A DNA stretch of 64,000 nt from contig NZ_CP150269.1 in the NCBI RefSeq assembly GCF_037976825.1, positions 3,919,501-3,983,500 on the forward strand, written 5' to 3'. The position numbers were made by a program, and so were the translations under genes. The DNA comes from Paenibacillus sp. FSL K6-1330. Lineage in GTDB: Bacteria > Bacillota > Bacilli > Paenibacillales > Paenibacillaceae. The first letter of the stretch is position 1; every line of letters starts with the position of its first letter. This document shows, in pieces, positions 9,601-19,317 of this stretch. The notes under the pieces were generated by a model that made no database searches, was not told the origin of the DNA, and worked only from the letters and a program-made list of their open reading frames with translations.

Positions 9601-12600
9601 GACAAACATGCCGACCAGAGACTCGGTTGCGGGATGGAAGCGGCCTGCGATCGGCGTGCCGACAATAAGATCGTCTTGCCCCGTCATCAGATGCAATAAC
9701 GTATGGTAGGCGGTAAGCCATATATGGAATGGCGTAACGCCCCATTGCTCTGCCGCCGCCGAGGTCCCCTCGACAAGCTCCGCCGGAATCGGCAGAGCAA
9801 GCTTGGCACCTTCGAAGCTTTGTTCAGGGGGACGCGGATAATCAGTCGGCAGTTGCAGCACAGGAAGCGTACCCGCTAGCCGGAACGCCCAAAATTGCTC
9901 TTGCTGCTTTCTCGCCTCCGAAGCCATCCACTCCTGCTGCCAAACGGCGGCATCCTTATAGTGAATGGGCAGCGGCTGCAAGGAGCCCCCGCGATACAGC
10001 TGCTCGAAATCGCGCGCCATCACATTCATGGACACGCCGTCGGCGACGATGTGGTGAATGTCCAGCAGCAGCGTATGCCGACTTTCGCCGTCCGTCGCGA
10101 GAAACGCCCGGATTAACGGAGCCTTTCGCAAATCGAACGGGCGGACGACCGCGCGCGCAAATGTATTCAAGTCCGCCGCATCCATCAAGGCATGCACGGC
10201 GAGTTCAAACGAAACCCGCTCATGGACATGCTGTACCGGCTTGCCATCTGCCCAGTCAAAGCTGGTGCGCAGCGGTTCATGGCGGTCAATCAGCCCTTGA
10301 ATCGCCTCGCGAAGCCTGTCCTGATCAAGCTTGCCCGTCAGGTTCAGAGCAAGCGGAAGATTGTAGGCCGTGCTGTCCTGATAAAGCTGCTGCAGCACAA
10401 ACAGTCTGTTCTGCGCGAGCGACAACGGATAGAACGGCCGGCTCTCAGCCCGGTTAATAACCGCAGCCTGCTTGGGAGCCGCGTTGTCGATGCGGGCCGC
10501 CATTTCCCGCAGCAGGGGAGCGTCGAACACATCCTTCATCGCAAACGCCGCTCCATAACGCTGTTCAATCAAGCCCGCAAGCTGCGCGGCTCGCAAGGAA
10601 TGGCCGCCCAATTGGAAGAAATGGGCTTCTCTCCCGATCGCCACCGGGTTGTCCGGTTCGCTTGCAGCCAGACCGAGCACCTCCCGCCAAAGATCGGCTA
10701 GCCGCTGCTCCGTCTGTGTACCCGGTGCCTCGCCGCAAGCCGCCGATTCAGCGAACCGGGGCTGCGGCAGGCGACTGCGGTCGGTTTTGCCGCTCGGGCT
10801 TAGCGGAAACGCTTCCATAGCAATGAAATACGAAGGAATCATATACTCCGGCAGCAGTTCCTTAAGTGTAGCCCGAAGGCTCGCTTCCTCCGGCGCCTCC
10901 CCTTCCGCTGTCACTAGATATGCGCAAAGAGCTGGCTCTCTCGCATGGTCCGTCACTGCCGTCACCACGGCATCGCGAACTTCCGCCTGTAAGAGCAGTA
11001 CGTGCTCGATCTCGCCGCATTCGATGCGGAGACCGCGCAGCTTGACCTGATGGTCAAAGCGTCCCAAATATTCAATATTACCGTCCGGTAGCCACCTTGC
11101 GCGATCGCCGGTACGGTACAGCTTATCTCCTGCGGTAAACGGATTCGTAACAAAGCTTTGCTCCGTCAAATCCGGCCTGTTGCGATATCCGCGCGCAAGA
11201 CCGGCACCCGCGATGCACAGCTCGCCGGACACGCCGATCGGCTGCGGTCTTGTCCGCTCGTCCACAATGTAGAGCCGGATGTTATGGATTGGCTTGCCGA
11301 TCGGAATCGTACCCGCCCCAGCGTCCGGGCAATCGTAATAGCTGACATCGACCGTCGCTTCCGTCGGGCCGTACAGATTAATGAGCCGGCATTGGCGGCC
11401 GCCGCGCTCCATCAGGGTGTAAAAACCTGCGACATGCGCGGGCTTGAGCGCTTCGCCGCTCGCAAATACGTATCGCAGGGAACAAAGCTCGCCGCCTCTG
11501 CCGCTGTCCGCCGCATAGGGCAAAAAGACACCCAGCATGGACGGCACAAAATGCATAACCGTAACCGCCTGCTCCTCAATCGCGCGCAGCATGACCGATG
11601 GCTCCTTCTCCCCGCCGGGCTCCAGCAAATAAAGCGAAGCGCCGGCAAAGCTCCACCAGAACAGCTCCCATACGGAAACGTCGAACGTGATCGGCGTTTT
11701 TTGCAAAATAATGTCACGCTCATTCAGTGGATAAGTCGTCTGCATCCAGTTCAGCCGGTTGAGCACCGCGCGGTGCTCCACCATAACGCCTTTGGGTTTG
11801 CCGGTGGAGCCTGACGTATAAATGACATACGCCAAATGCTCGGGGCCCGCTTGAGGCGGCAGGTCCGTTTCTTCTTCGCCCTTCGGCATCTCCGATGCAG
11901 CAGCAGCCGTAAGCGCATCCAGATCGAGCGTTTCTCCCTGGAAGGCCGGGAGCGTATGAATCCACTTGGCCCCCGCCAGAAGCAGCCTCGCCCCACTATC
12001 CTCCAGAATGCCACGGATCCGCTCGTGTGGATGCTCCGGGTCGATCGGCAAATAGGCCCCTCCCGCCTTGAGCACCGCTATGATCGTAATCATCATGGAC
12101 AACGAGCGCTGAGCGGCAATCGGCACAATCGTTTCGACCACAACCCCCTTGCCTCTTAGCACGGCAGCCATACGTTCCGCGCGGTCGTTCAGCTCCCCAT
12201 ACGTTAGCGATCCTTCGGCAGACCGCACCGCCGTTCGACCCGGCCAACGCTGGGCGGACTCGGCGAACCATCCGTGAATCGTCTTCTCCGCCGGGTACGG
12301 ATGTCCCGTATCATTCCATGCTGCAAAAACGGCTTCTTCGGCAGGTGTCGCCTGTGCGACATCGCCACAGATCAGGTCGGGGCTGGCGGCCGTTTGCTCC
12401 AAAATGTATAGCAGTCGATCCGCCAACCGCTCCATCGTTCCCTTATGGAACAATCCCGTATTATACTCCAGCTCCGCCCGCAGACCGCCTTCGCCATCGC
12501 TGTACAGATCGAGCTTGAAGTCCAGCTTGGATGTTCCGTGGTTGACGGGCAAAGGCTCCATGCTCCAGCCGTCGCCGCGCGCCGCCAGCTTCTCGTCTTC

Positions 12601-15600
12601 AAACTGGTTGTGAACGATCAGCATCGTATCGAACAGCGGGTTACGCGACGGGTCATGGGAATACTGGGCCACTTCCATCATGTGCTCGAAGCTGACATCG
12701 CCATGCTCGTATGCAGCAAGCAAACGCCCATGGGTCTCGCCGACAAACGCCAAGATTGGCAGTTCGTCCGCCACCCGCATCCGAATCGGCAAAAACTGGT
12801 TGAACATGCCGATCATCCGGGCCGTGTCCGGATGCGTCCGGCCTGCCGCTAAAGAACCAATTGCAAATTCCGACTGATGCGTCGTTCCCTTGAGCAACAG
12901 CGCGTAAGCCGCAAAAAGAAGGCTGTTCATGCTCGCTCCGGCGCTTGCGGCCGTCTCTTTCAGTCGTGCGGCGAGCACCGCCGAAATATGAAAGGTATAC
13001 GTATCGCCCGCAAATGTCTGACGGTCGCCGCGCGGCCGATCCAGCGGCATATCGAGCGGCGCCGGCGGCTCTGCAAGCTGCTCCGTCCAAAACGCTCGGC
13101 TTGCCCTGGCCCGCTCCGAGCCGGACTGTCGCTCCTGCCAAACGGCATAATCCTTGTAATGCAGAGCCAAAGATGCAAGTTCCGCGCCGTCGATCAAAGC
13201 GGTCAATTCCTCCAGCAGCAGCTTGACGGCTATGCCGTCCGCCGCGATATGGTGAATGTTGAGCAGCAGATAGGCCTCCGCTCCTTCTGATTCAGGCCGG
13301 CAATAACATGCGGCGAGCAGCGGCGCTGCGGCGAGCTCGAGCGGCCGGAAAAACTCGCTCAAGCATTCCGGCAGCGGCGTCCCCGTGAGCTCCGCCGTTT
13401 GAAGAACAAAATCGGCCGAATCGTGCACAATCTGGGCCGGAACGCCATCAATCCAATGATAGGAGGTCCGCAGCGGCTCATGCCGTTCGATCAACTTCCG
13501 AAGCGCTGACGCGATTCTGGTCTCATCCACCACACCCGACAGTTTAAGAGCAAGTGGAATGTGATAGGTTAGTCCGATATCAGCCATGCTTTCCGCCAAA
13601 AACATGCGCCGCTGCGAGGGACTGAGCGGATAGGATGCGGCTTTTGGCGCTTCTGCAATAGGTTCGTACGCTTCCTTAGCAGCGCTGTCGATCCAAGCCG
13701 CCTGCTCTCTGACCGTCGGCAGCTTGAAAATTTCCTGGAGCGACATGCGCACCCGGCAATGCTTGTAGATTGCCGAGGTCAATGCGGCTGCCTTCAGGGA
13801 ATGGCCGCCATGCTCAAAGAAGTGGTCAAGCGCGCCAACCTGCCCCGCATGAAGCACTTCTTGCCACAATCCTGCGACAAGGATCTCCGTATCGGTGGCG
13901 GGCGCTTCATATGGGACTGCGTACGCCGCTGCGACCGCTGCGCGCTCCGGCGCAGGCAGACGTTTTTTGTCCACCTTGCCGCTCCCGTTCAGCGGCAGCT
14001 TCTCCAACTGCACAAACGCGGCGGGAATCATAAATGCCGGCAGCTTGCCTGTCAGTTGGCTCCGAACGCTTGCCTGCCCTTCGGTTTGCTCTGCCACGAT
14101 ATAAGCGCATAAATACCGCGCACCGTCATTCTCGATCAGCGCCACATACGCTTCCTTAACGCCCGCGCAATCCAGCAGCCTGCATTCGATTTCGCCCAAT
14201 TCAATCCGGTAACCCCGCAGCTTGACCTGACTGTCGATCCGGTCCAGAAACTCCAAATTTCCGTCAGGCAGGCGGCGCACCAGGTCACCGGTTCCGTACA
14301 CGGTTTCGCCTTCCCGGAATGGATGCGGCCGGAACTTTGAAGCGGTCTGCTCCGGCAAATTCACATAACCGGATGCGACACCGTCACCCGCAATCCACAG
14401 CTCCCCCGGCACCCAGTCCGGCTGCAATCGGCTCTGTTCATTGAGTACCAGTGTTTCCGCACGCGCGATCGGCACGCCGATCGGCACGGTGGCCGCTCCT
14501 TCACTGTCCCATGTTTTCGTAATCGGATAACAGGTAGCGAACACCGTCGTTTCCGTAGGACCGTAGACATGCAGCAGCACGCCCGATCCAAGCGCGCGGA
14601 GCGCTTTGCGGATATGCGGTACGGAAGCCCGCTCTCCGCCAAATAAAATATGGCGCACGCCGCGCAGCGACTCCAGCCCATGATCGACCAGCGTATTGAA
14701 CAGCGCCGTCGTCACAAAGAATACGGTAATGCCTCTGCCCTCAATCAGCTCGGCCAGTCTCACAACGTCGGCAACCTCTTCCTCTCCAACCAGCGTCAGC
14801 TTCGCGCCATTCAACAGCGCTCCGTACAAATCGAACGTTGAACCGTCAAAGGCATAGTTGGAAAGCTGCAACAGCGCATCGTTTTCCGAAATGCTTACAT
14901 AATCGGTATGGACAGCAATCCGGGACACATTGCGATGCGTGGTCATAATCCCTTTCGGCTTGCCCGTCGATCCGGACGTGTACATGATATAAGCGAGATC
15001 GTCTGCCGAGCCATCAAAGTCCAGATTATGGCCGGACTCGCCGTCCCATCTTGTATCGAGTCCATCCATGTCGACGACATCTATGCTGTCTCCGGCAAGC
15101 CCTGCGACCATCTCCATCATCGCAGCCGCAGTCACGATCACCCGCGCTTCCGTATCCTGCAGCATAAACAAAATCCGTTCTTCGGGATATTGCGGGTCAA
15201 TCGGCACATAGACCGCTCCCGCTTTCAGCACAGCCAATATCGCCGTAATCATATCGGGCGAACGCAAGAGCAGCAGAGCCACCTTTGCCCCCGGCGCAAC
15301 GCCGCGCCGCACAAGCGCGCGCGCAAACCGGTTGGCACGTTCGTTCAGCTCACTGTAGGTATACGCCCTCTCGCCCATTTCAACGGCAATCTGCTGCGGT
15401 GACTCCACCGCTTGCCGTTCAAACAGCCTGTGCAGCGACAGCTCTTGCGGCTGGGTGCCGAATGAACGGCCAAGCTGGAGCAGCCGTTCCCGCTCCCCTG
15501 CATCAATGGGATCAAGCTCACCAAGCGCCGCATGCGGCTGCGCGGCGACTGCCCGGGCCAGTGCTACATAATGCCGGGCCAATTGCGCGGCGGCCCGCTC

Positions 15601-18600
15601 ATCGTACAAATCCAGCGCATACTCCAGCGTAAATGCGATACTAACGCCGTTATCCGCGCACTCCCAAGTCAGGTCAAACTTGGCCGTGCCGCTGTCCATC
15701 TCTTGGGGTGCATAAACGACATTCTTGCCCCTCCATTCGGGCAGCTCCATATTTTGCAGCGTAAACACCGAATCGAACAGCGGATTCCGCCCATATTCCC
15801 GTTTCACATTCGCCAACTCGGCTATTTCTTCATAAGGCACATCCCCATTGCCGATAGCCGCAAGCGCCTCCCCATTGACCTGCATCAGCCATTGATCGAA
15901 GCGCAAACCGCTTTGCCCGCGCAGGCGGATCGGAACCATGTTGACGAACATCCCGACTACGCTTTGCAGCTCCGGCCTCATCCGTCTTGCGGCTGCCGTG
16001 CCGACAATGATGTCGGATTCGCCCGTATATTTCGCCAGCAGCACATAATAAATCGAAAGCAGGACGGTGTATAATGTTACACCCTCGCGTCCAGCCAACG
16101 CCCGCAGCGATCCGGCAAGCTCCGGCTCCAGCTCGAAGCGCTCAATTGCCCCGCGGTAGCTTGGCTTCTGCGGCCTTGGACGGGGGGACGGAAGCGCCGG
16201 AGACAGCACACCATCCCGAAAGATTTCATGCCAATAAAGCTTCTGACGCTCTAGCCAGCCGCCGCTTCGGCCCGTTTCCTCCCACAGCGCTATATCCCCG
16301 CTATGAATGGACAACAGCTCCGGCGCGTTCCCCTCATAAAACCTCGTAAGATCGGACATCAAAATGCCCATCGACGTTCCGTCCGTAATGATATGATGCA
16401 TATCCAGCAGCAGCACGCTGGACTCGCGCTCCAGGCGCACAAGCTCCATCCGCAGCAGCGGCGCTTGCTCCAGATTAAACGGCTGCAGGAAGCTGCGCTG
16501 CCGCATCGTCAGCACAGACGCCGGCCAGCTGCTTCCGTCAACGACGGCAAGCGGAGGCTCAACCGCCTGCTCAATGCGCTGCATCACATTGCCATCTTCC
16601 ATATAAAAGGACGTCCGCAGCGCCGGATGCCGCTCTATCAGCGCCTGCCACGCCGCGCGGAATCGTTCAATATCGAGCGGGCCCTTCACCTGGACCGTAA
16701 ACGGCAGATTGTAGCCCAGCAGCCCCGGATTCAGCTCTTCCAAAATGAACAGTCGCTTTTGCGCCGAGGTCGCCGGATAAACCGTCCGCTCCTCCGCTTT
16801 GGACACCAGCGGAGGGACGGCGGCGGCAGTTCCTTCGCCCTCTTGCGCCTTTTGCTCCAGCAAAGCGGCCAGCGAACCCACCGTATCATGCAAAAACAGC
16901 TCGGTAAGGGTAAGCTCGACGCCAAACGTCTCTTGCAGCCTGGCGGCGGCATAAGCCGCCTTGAGCGAATTGCCTCCTTGTTCGAGAAAGCTGTCCTTCC
17001 GGCCTATAGAATCCTTTTTCAACACCTCGCGCCAGATGGTCATGATCCGCTCTTCCGTCTCCATGGCTGGCTCCAAGCCGACATCCCCACGCAAGGCATC
17101 GCCGCCTTCCGCATCACACCACTTAAGCGTGGCCGCCGCTTCCAGCTCAGCCAACTCGGCAAGCGTTTCGGCAAACTCGCCTTCGCGCAGCGCTTCCGCC
17201 AATACGTAGCGCCTGATTTTACCGGAGGTCGTTTTCGGAATTCGCCGAATGGGGACAACAAAAGCAACGTCCAGACCGGCCGATCTGTTCAGCAGTTTTT
17301 TCACCTTAGCCATCAGCGGTACAAATCCGCCGGTCTTGCCGCGATGCTGAATAAAAACGGCGATCGCATCCCGTTTGGTCGTCAGATCCTGAACGGCGGC
17401 AATTGCCGTTTTCCCGATTTCGGCCCCTTTCAGGCTACTGATCAACGTCTCCAGGTCATGCGGATACACATTTTGCCCGTTGACGAAAATGACGTCCTTC
17501 ATGCGGCCCGTCACATATAAACGCCCTTCCAGCAAGAAACCCAAATCTCCCGTATTCAGCCAACCGTCCGGGAAAATCATTTGCTTGTTTACATCGGGCC
17601 GCTTATAGTAGCCGCTTGTAACGTTGCGCCCTCTAATATGAATCAAGCCTACGCTGCCTGCTGCCGAAGGGTTTCCCGTTTCGTCACAAATGCGCACCTC
17701 GCACTCTTGTACGGGGAAACCCAGCTCGACGATCTCGATCGCGGCATGATCCCCGTGTGCGGCCATTCGTACAGGCTGTCCGACAGCGAGCGATTGGCGA
17801 TCAAGCAGGACAGTATTCAGGTGATCTTCCGTCCCCGGGAACGTTACGGCCAGACTCGCTTCCGCAAGCCCGTATACCGGGAAAATGCAATTCCCCTTTA
17901 ACCCGTACGGCTTCATCGCCTCCAGAAAATCGCGGCAATGGGCGGCCGATATCGGTTCGGCCCCGTTAAAAATCAGCCTGACGCAAGACAAATCCCAATC
18001 GTCCGCTCCTTCCGGCTTCCAATGCTGCAAAAAATGCACATAACCGAAATTCGGCGAAGAGAGGCATGTCACCCGATGCTTATGCGTAAGTTCCAGCCAT
18101 TTCATCGGATGAAGCACAAACGTCGAGGTTGGCAAGTGTAGCTGATTCATGCCGCAAAACAGCGGCGAAAGATGAAAGCCGATGAGCCCCATATCATGCG
18201 TCAGTGGCAGCCAGCTTAGCGAAGAATCCCTCTCCGTCGACTGCGCCCCAAGGATAATGGCGCGCATGTTCGACAGAATATTGCCGTGCGTTAATACGAC
18301 CCCCTTCGGATCTCCGGTAGAACCTGATGTAAACTGGATGAATGCGATGTCCGTCTCGGCAGCGTCATATGACTCAGCCTCGGGCCGAACTGCATCCGCA
18401 GCCGCTGCAAATATCTCAGCAACCGGCACGCTGCCGGACTCGAGCTGGGCCAGCGCCTCCGCCTCCCCGTGCTTCAAAGCGTAGCCTTGAATTCCCGGCC
18501 AAAGCTCTTCATCACAGAGCAATCTCGGCGCTTCCAACTGCTTGCATACCTGGATCAGCTTTTTGTGTCCTTCGTCCGTACGCGCCGCCGTCACAGGTAC

Positions 18601-18849
18601 AGGGACAATGCCGCCGAGCACGCAAGCCCAGAATAGAAGGATAAACCGTTCGTTATCTTCCGTCTGTATAACGGCAAAGTCCCCTGGCTCAAGGCCCTGC
18701 TCGCGCAGCAGATGGAGCGCCCTTCCGGCCAATACAAGTAATTGGCCATACGACAAGTAACGCTCCTGACCGCTTTCGCAAAATAAAATTCCCGCATCGT
18801 TTTCCTTGCGCGCCAGCAATACGCCGGACAAATTACGGATGGTTCTCAT
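6658..18849 (-). CDS. Lipopeptide-type NRPS: AL-carrier-(C-A-T)x3 plus truncated C-like tail
   Basis: 4063-residue megasynthase. Domains (approximate residues): acyl-AMP ligase 1-560 (FTSGSTGDPKG near 171), carrier with GGNS near 626, C1 from 690 (HHIITDG near 819), A1 1140-1630, carrier GGHS near 1681, C2 from 1743 (HHIAADG near 1866), A2 from 2190, carrier GGHS near 2747, C3 from 2808 (HHIVADG near 2931), A3 from 3258, carrier GGES near 3800, then about 210 residues resembling part of a condensation domain without HHxxxDG. Pocket residues read by eye: A1 DGFFLGVVFK (known for Ile), A2 and A3 DVWHFSLVDK (known for Ser). No epimerase, methyltransferase or thioesterase. The AL and first carrier should activate and load a carboxylic acid starter, then add Ile-Ser-Ser. 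The ATG at 18849 has a GGAGG site 28 bp after the panD stop. The product passes to the KS of the last gene. Confidence 0.96.
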   Translation of the reverse strand: MRTIRNLSGVLLARKENDAGILFCESGQERYLSYGQLLVLAGRALHLLREQGLEPGDFAVIQTEDNERFILLFWACVLGGIVPVPVTAARTDEGHKKLIQVCKQLEAPRLLCDEELWPGIQGYALKHGEAEALAQLESGSVPVAEIFAAAADAVRPEAESYDAAETDIAFIQFTSGSTGDPKGVVLTHGNILSNMRAIILGAQSTERDSSLSWLPLTHDMGLIGFHLSPLFCGMNQLHLPTSTFVLHPMKWLELTHKHRVTCLSSPNFGYVHFLQHWKPEGADDWDLSCVRLIFNGAEPISAAHCRDFLEAMKPYGLKGNCIFPVYGLAEASLAVTFPGTEDHLNTVLLDRQSLAVGQPVRMAAHGDHAAIEIVELGFPVQECEVRICDETGNPSAAGSVGLIHIRGRNVTSGYYKRPDVNKQMIFPDGWLNTGDLGFLLEGRLYVTGRMKDVIFVNGQNVYPHDLETLISSLKGAEIGKTAIAAVQDLTTKRDAIAVFIQHRGKTGGFVPLMAKVKKLLNRSAGLDVAFVVPIRRIPKTTSGKIRRYVLAEALREGEFAETLAELAELEAAATLKWCDAEGGDALRGDVGLEPAMETEERIMTIWREVLKKDSIGRKDSFLEQGGNSLKAAYAAARLQETFGVELTLTELFLHDTVGSLAALLEQKAQEGEGTAAAVPPLVSKAEERTVYPATSAQKRLFILEELNPGLLGYNLPFTVQVKGPLDIERFRAAWQALIERHPALRTSFYMEDGNVMQRIEQAVEPPLAVVDGSSWPASVLTMRQRSFLQPFNLEQAPLLRMELVRLERESSVLLLDMHHIITDGTSMGILMSDLTRFYEGNAPELLSIHSGDIALWEETGRSGGWLERQKLYWHEIFRDGVLSPALPSPRPRPQKPSYRGAIERFELEPELAGSLRALAGREGVTLYTVLLSIYYVLLAKYTGESDIIVGTAAARRMRPELQSVVGMFVNMVPIRLRGQSGLRFDQWLMQVNGEALAAIGNGDVPYEEIAELANVKREYGRNPLFDSVFTLQNMELPEWRGKNVVYAPQEMDSGTAKFDLTWECADNGVSIAFTLEYALDLYDERAAAQLARHYVALARAVAAQPHAALGELDPIDAGERERLLQLGRSFGTQPQELSLHRLFERQAVESPQQIAVEMGERAYTYSELNERANRFARALVRRGVAPGAKVALLLLRSPDMITAILAVLKAGAVYVPIDPQYPEERILFMLQDTEARVIVTAAAMMEMVAGLAGDSIDVVDMDGLDTRWDGESGHNLDFDGSADDLAYIMYTSGSTGKPKGIMTTHRNVSRIAVHTDYVSISENDALLQLSNYAFDGSTFDLYGALLNGAKLTLVGEEEVADVVRLAELIEGRGITVFFVTTALFNTLVDHGLESLRGVRHILFGGERASVPHIRKALRALGSGVLLHVYGPTETTVFATCYPITKTWDSEGAATVPIGVPIARAETLVLNEQSRLQPDWVPGELWIAGDGVASGYVNLPEQTASKFRPHPFREGETVYGTGDLVRRLPDGNLEFLDRIDSQVKLRGYRIELGEIECRLLDCAGVKEAYVALIENDGARYLCAYIVAEQTEGQASVRSQLTGKLPAFMIPAAFVQLEKLPLNGSGKVDKKRLPAPERAAVAAAYAVPYEAPATDTEILVAGLWQEVLHAGQVGALDHFFEHGGHSLKAAALTSAIYKHCRVRMSLQEIFKLPTVREQAAWIDSAAKEAYEPIAEAPKAASYPLSPSQRRMFLAESMADIGLTYHIPLALKLSGVVDETRIASALRKLIERHEPLRTSYHWIDGVPAQIVHDSADFVLQTAELTGTPLPECLSEFFRPLELAAAPLLAACYCRPESEGAEAYLLLNIHHIAADGIAVKLLLEELTALIDGAELASLALHYKDYAVWQERQSGSERARASRAFWTEQLAEPPAPLDMPLDRPRGDRQTFAGDTYTFHISAVLAARLKETAASAGASMNSLLFAAYALLLKGTTHQSEFAIGSLAAGRTHPDTARMIGMFNQFLPIRMRVADELPILAFVGETHGRLLAAYEHGDVSFEHMMEVAQYSHDPSRNPLFDTMLIVHNQFEDEKLAARGDGWSMEPLPVNHGTSKLDFKLDLYSDGEGGLRAELEYNTGLFHKGTMERLADRLLYILEQTAASPDLICGDVAQATPAEEAVFAAWNDTGHPYPAEKTIHGWFAESAQRWPGRTAVRSAEGSLTYGELNDRAERMAAVLRGKGVVVETIVPIAAQRSLSMMITIIAVLKAGGAYLPIDPEHPHERIRGILEDSGARLLLAGAKWIHTLPAFQGETLDLDALTAAAASEMPKGEEETDLPPQAGPEHLAYVIYTSGSTGKPKGVMVEHRAVLNRLNWMQTTYPLNERDIILQKTPITFDVSVWELFWWSFAGASLYLLEPGGEKEPSVMLRAIEEQAVTVMHFVPSMLGVFLPYAADSGRGGELCSLRYVFASGEALKPAHVAGFYTLMERGGRQCRLINLYGPTEATVDVSYYDCPDAGAGTIPIGKPIHNIRLYIVDERTRPQPIGVSGELCIAGAGLARGYRNRPDLTEQSFVTNPFTAGDKLYRTGDRARWLPDGNIEYLGRFDHQVKLRGLRIECGEIEHVLLLQAEVRDAVVTAVTDHAREPALCAYLVTAEGEAPEEASLRATLKELLPEYMIPSYFIAMEAFPLSPSGKTDRSRLPQPRFAESAACGEAPGTQTEQRLADLWREVLGLAASEPDNPVAIGREAHFFQLGGHSLRAAQLAGLIEQRYGAAFAMKDVFDAPLLREMAARIDNAAPKQAAVINRAESRPFYPLSLAQNRLFVLQQLYQDSTAYNLPLALNLTGKLDQDRLREAIQGLIDRHEPLRTSFDWADGKPVQHVHERVSFELAVHALMDAADLNTFARAVVRPFDLRKAPLIRAFLATDGESRHTLLLDIHHIVADGVSMNVMARDFEQLYRGGSLQPLPIHYKDAAVWQQEWMASEARKQQEQFWAFRLAGTLPVLQLPTDYPRPPEQSFEGAKLALPIPAELVEGTSAAAEQWGVTPFHIWLTAYHTLLHLMTGQDDLIVGTPIAGRFHPATESLVGMFVNTLPIRSQPSGELPFRAFAEQLKEIVLAALDNSLLPFEHMVTMLDVPRDLSRNPLFDTIFVMQHMEAGQTAADALQFEVQVPDNRVSKLDLTFEIADQGAKGAALTIEYRAALFKEDSIRRMAEWYFRIVGLALAEPGRPLGGIGLQGSAEAQKQSEAFNRTAAPYANGDTVEVYLERQAAETPQAVAVAAENGALTYAELNRRSNQMAQTLRKQGIKREERVAVVMDRSLEMMISIFGVLKAGGAYVPVTPSLPPDRIRYMLENSGAKLVLTKGKAPEGLETSLPFTDVHEVMTQERDDFPVEKLHDSRSLAYVLYTSGSTGHPKGVMIEHHSVVNRIGWMQKQYGLDASGVVMQKTPITFDVSVWELFWWSFAGAKLVLLPPGGEKDPALMMDTIARHGVTTMHFVPSMLHLFLEDPGLLRGDARLESLRHVFASGEALTADQVRRFRERIGVPFNARLVNLYGPTEATVDVSYYDCSDDDISINDISINVPIGKPIDNISLYIVSESMKLQPVGIAGELCISGAGLARGYIGRPDLTEEKFVDNPFTEGSLMYRTGDLARWLPDGTIEYLGRIDHQVKIRGQRIECGEIEHVLLGHPAVSEAVVMKRDATSGSEYLCAYIVGSEPVDHQELRDFAGLRLPDYMVPQAVVELPAMPLSPNGKIDRKALPELELAAGSATPFVEAASDTELAIAAVWHEILQRDDFGIHHRFFDVGGESLLLVRVHQRLEELYPGALGVTDLFTYPTIASLAAYLKSRNRELASWSWSGLSVADDCVCNGYAAERIGSVQFQLDTMVSEGLTELAASRSVTVEAAAYAVYLYFWRGKSGMGRLVLPAMTDNGLIAPKEIDFGEVRDFDTLLRHAAKRVNAGECYTPRQIRKQPQAEAGFALFPLFAGAAQHGFKEREGLLERFDVVLYMSGAAAAPRGAEVPELGGVWTYDARRLSKEAVLDWASGYLELLSSVVEQYRVAIGSAESGT

Positions 18850-18877
18850 AGTCGGCAGCCCTCCGTTCTGTCTTTTA

Positions 18878-19261
18878 TTACACCGTTGTGGAATGCAGTT
18901 CTTGATAATCCTCCGTTACGATGCGATTATGCTCGTCCAAAATGACGACATGCGGACGATACGTCCGGGCTACCGATTCCTCCATCATTGCATAAGAAAT
19001 AATAATGACGCGGTCGCCCGGCTGCACAAGTCTGGCAGCGGCGCCGTTCAAGCAAACCATACCCGAGCCTCTGGGGCCTGTTATCACATACGTCTCCAGC
19101 CTGGCTCCGTTATTTATATTGACAACTTGCACTTTTTCGTTCTCCAGGATGTCCGATGCATCCAAAATATCCTGATCGATGGTTATGCTTCCCACGTAAT
19201 TCAAATTGGCCTCCGTCACGACAGCACGGTGAATTTTGGACTTATGCATCTCTCTAAACAT
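18878..19261 (-). CDS. panD: Aspartate 1-decarboxylase (pyruvoyl enzyme)
   Basis: 127-residue PanD, which decarboxylates L-aspartate to beta-alanine. The self-cleavage site is at the canonical place, Gly24-Ser25 in YVGSITID, where Ser25 becomes the pyruvoyl group. The Lys9 region (KIHR), NGAAA and the conserved RPHV segment near the C-terminus are present, and the length is normal. The start ATG at 19261 has an AAGGAGA site. It is the first gene of the NRPS/PKS operon and is not next to panB or panC, so it probably serves as precursor supply (a beta-alanine unit, or extra phosphopantetheine) for the megasynthase rather than routine CoA synthesis. No beta-alanine-type A domain is visible in the window, so the using module would have to lie beyond the left edge. 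Confidence 0.95.
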   Translation of the reverse strand: MFREMHKSKIHRAVVTEANLNYVGSITIDQDILDASDILENEKVQVVNINNGARLETYVITGPRGSGMVCLNGAAARLVQPGDRVIIISYAMMEESVARTYRPHVVILDEHNRIVTEDYQELHSTTV

Positions 19262-19317
19262 GAATACACTCTCCTTGTGGAGTAGTCTTTGGAAAAATAA
19301 AACTTACTAACTTCTTT

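Noticed and set aside
16303..17520. Long plus-strand open frame of 405 codons
   Set aside because: It lies wholly inside the NRPS gene on the other strand; high GC creates such antisense frames, and the Arg/His/Gln-rich translation has no family features.
6658..18849. Epimerisation or thioesterase domains in the NRPS
   Set aside because: Between the carriers and the following C domains there is no extra 400-residue block, and the C-terminus has no GxSxG.
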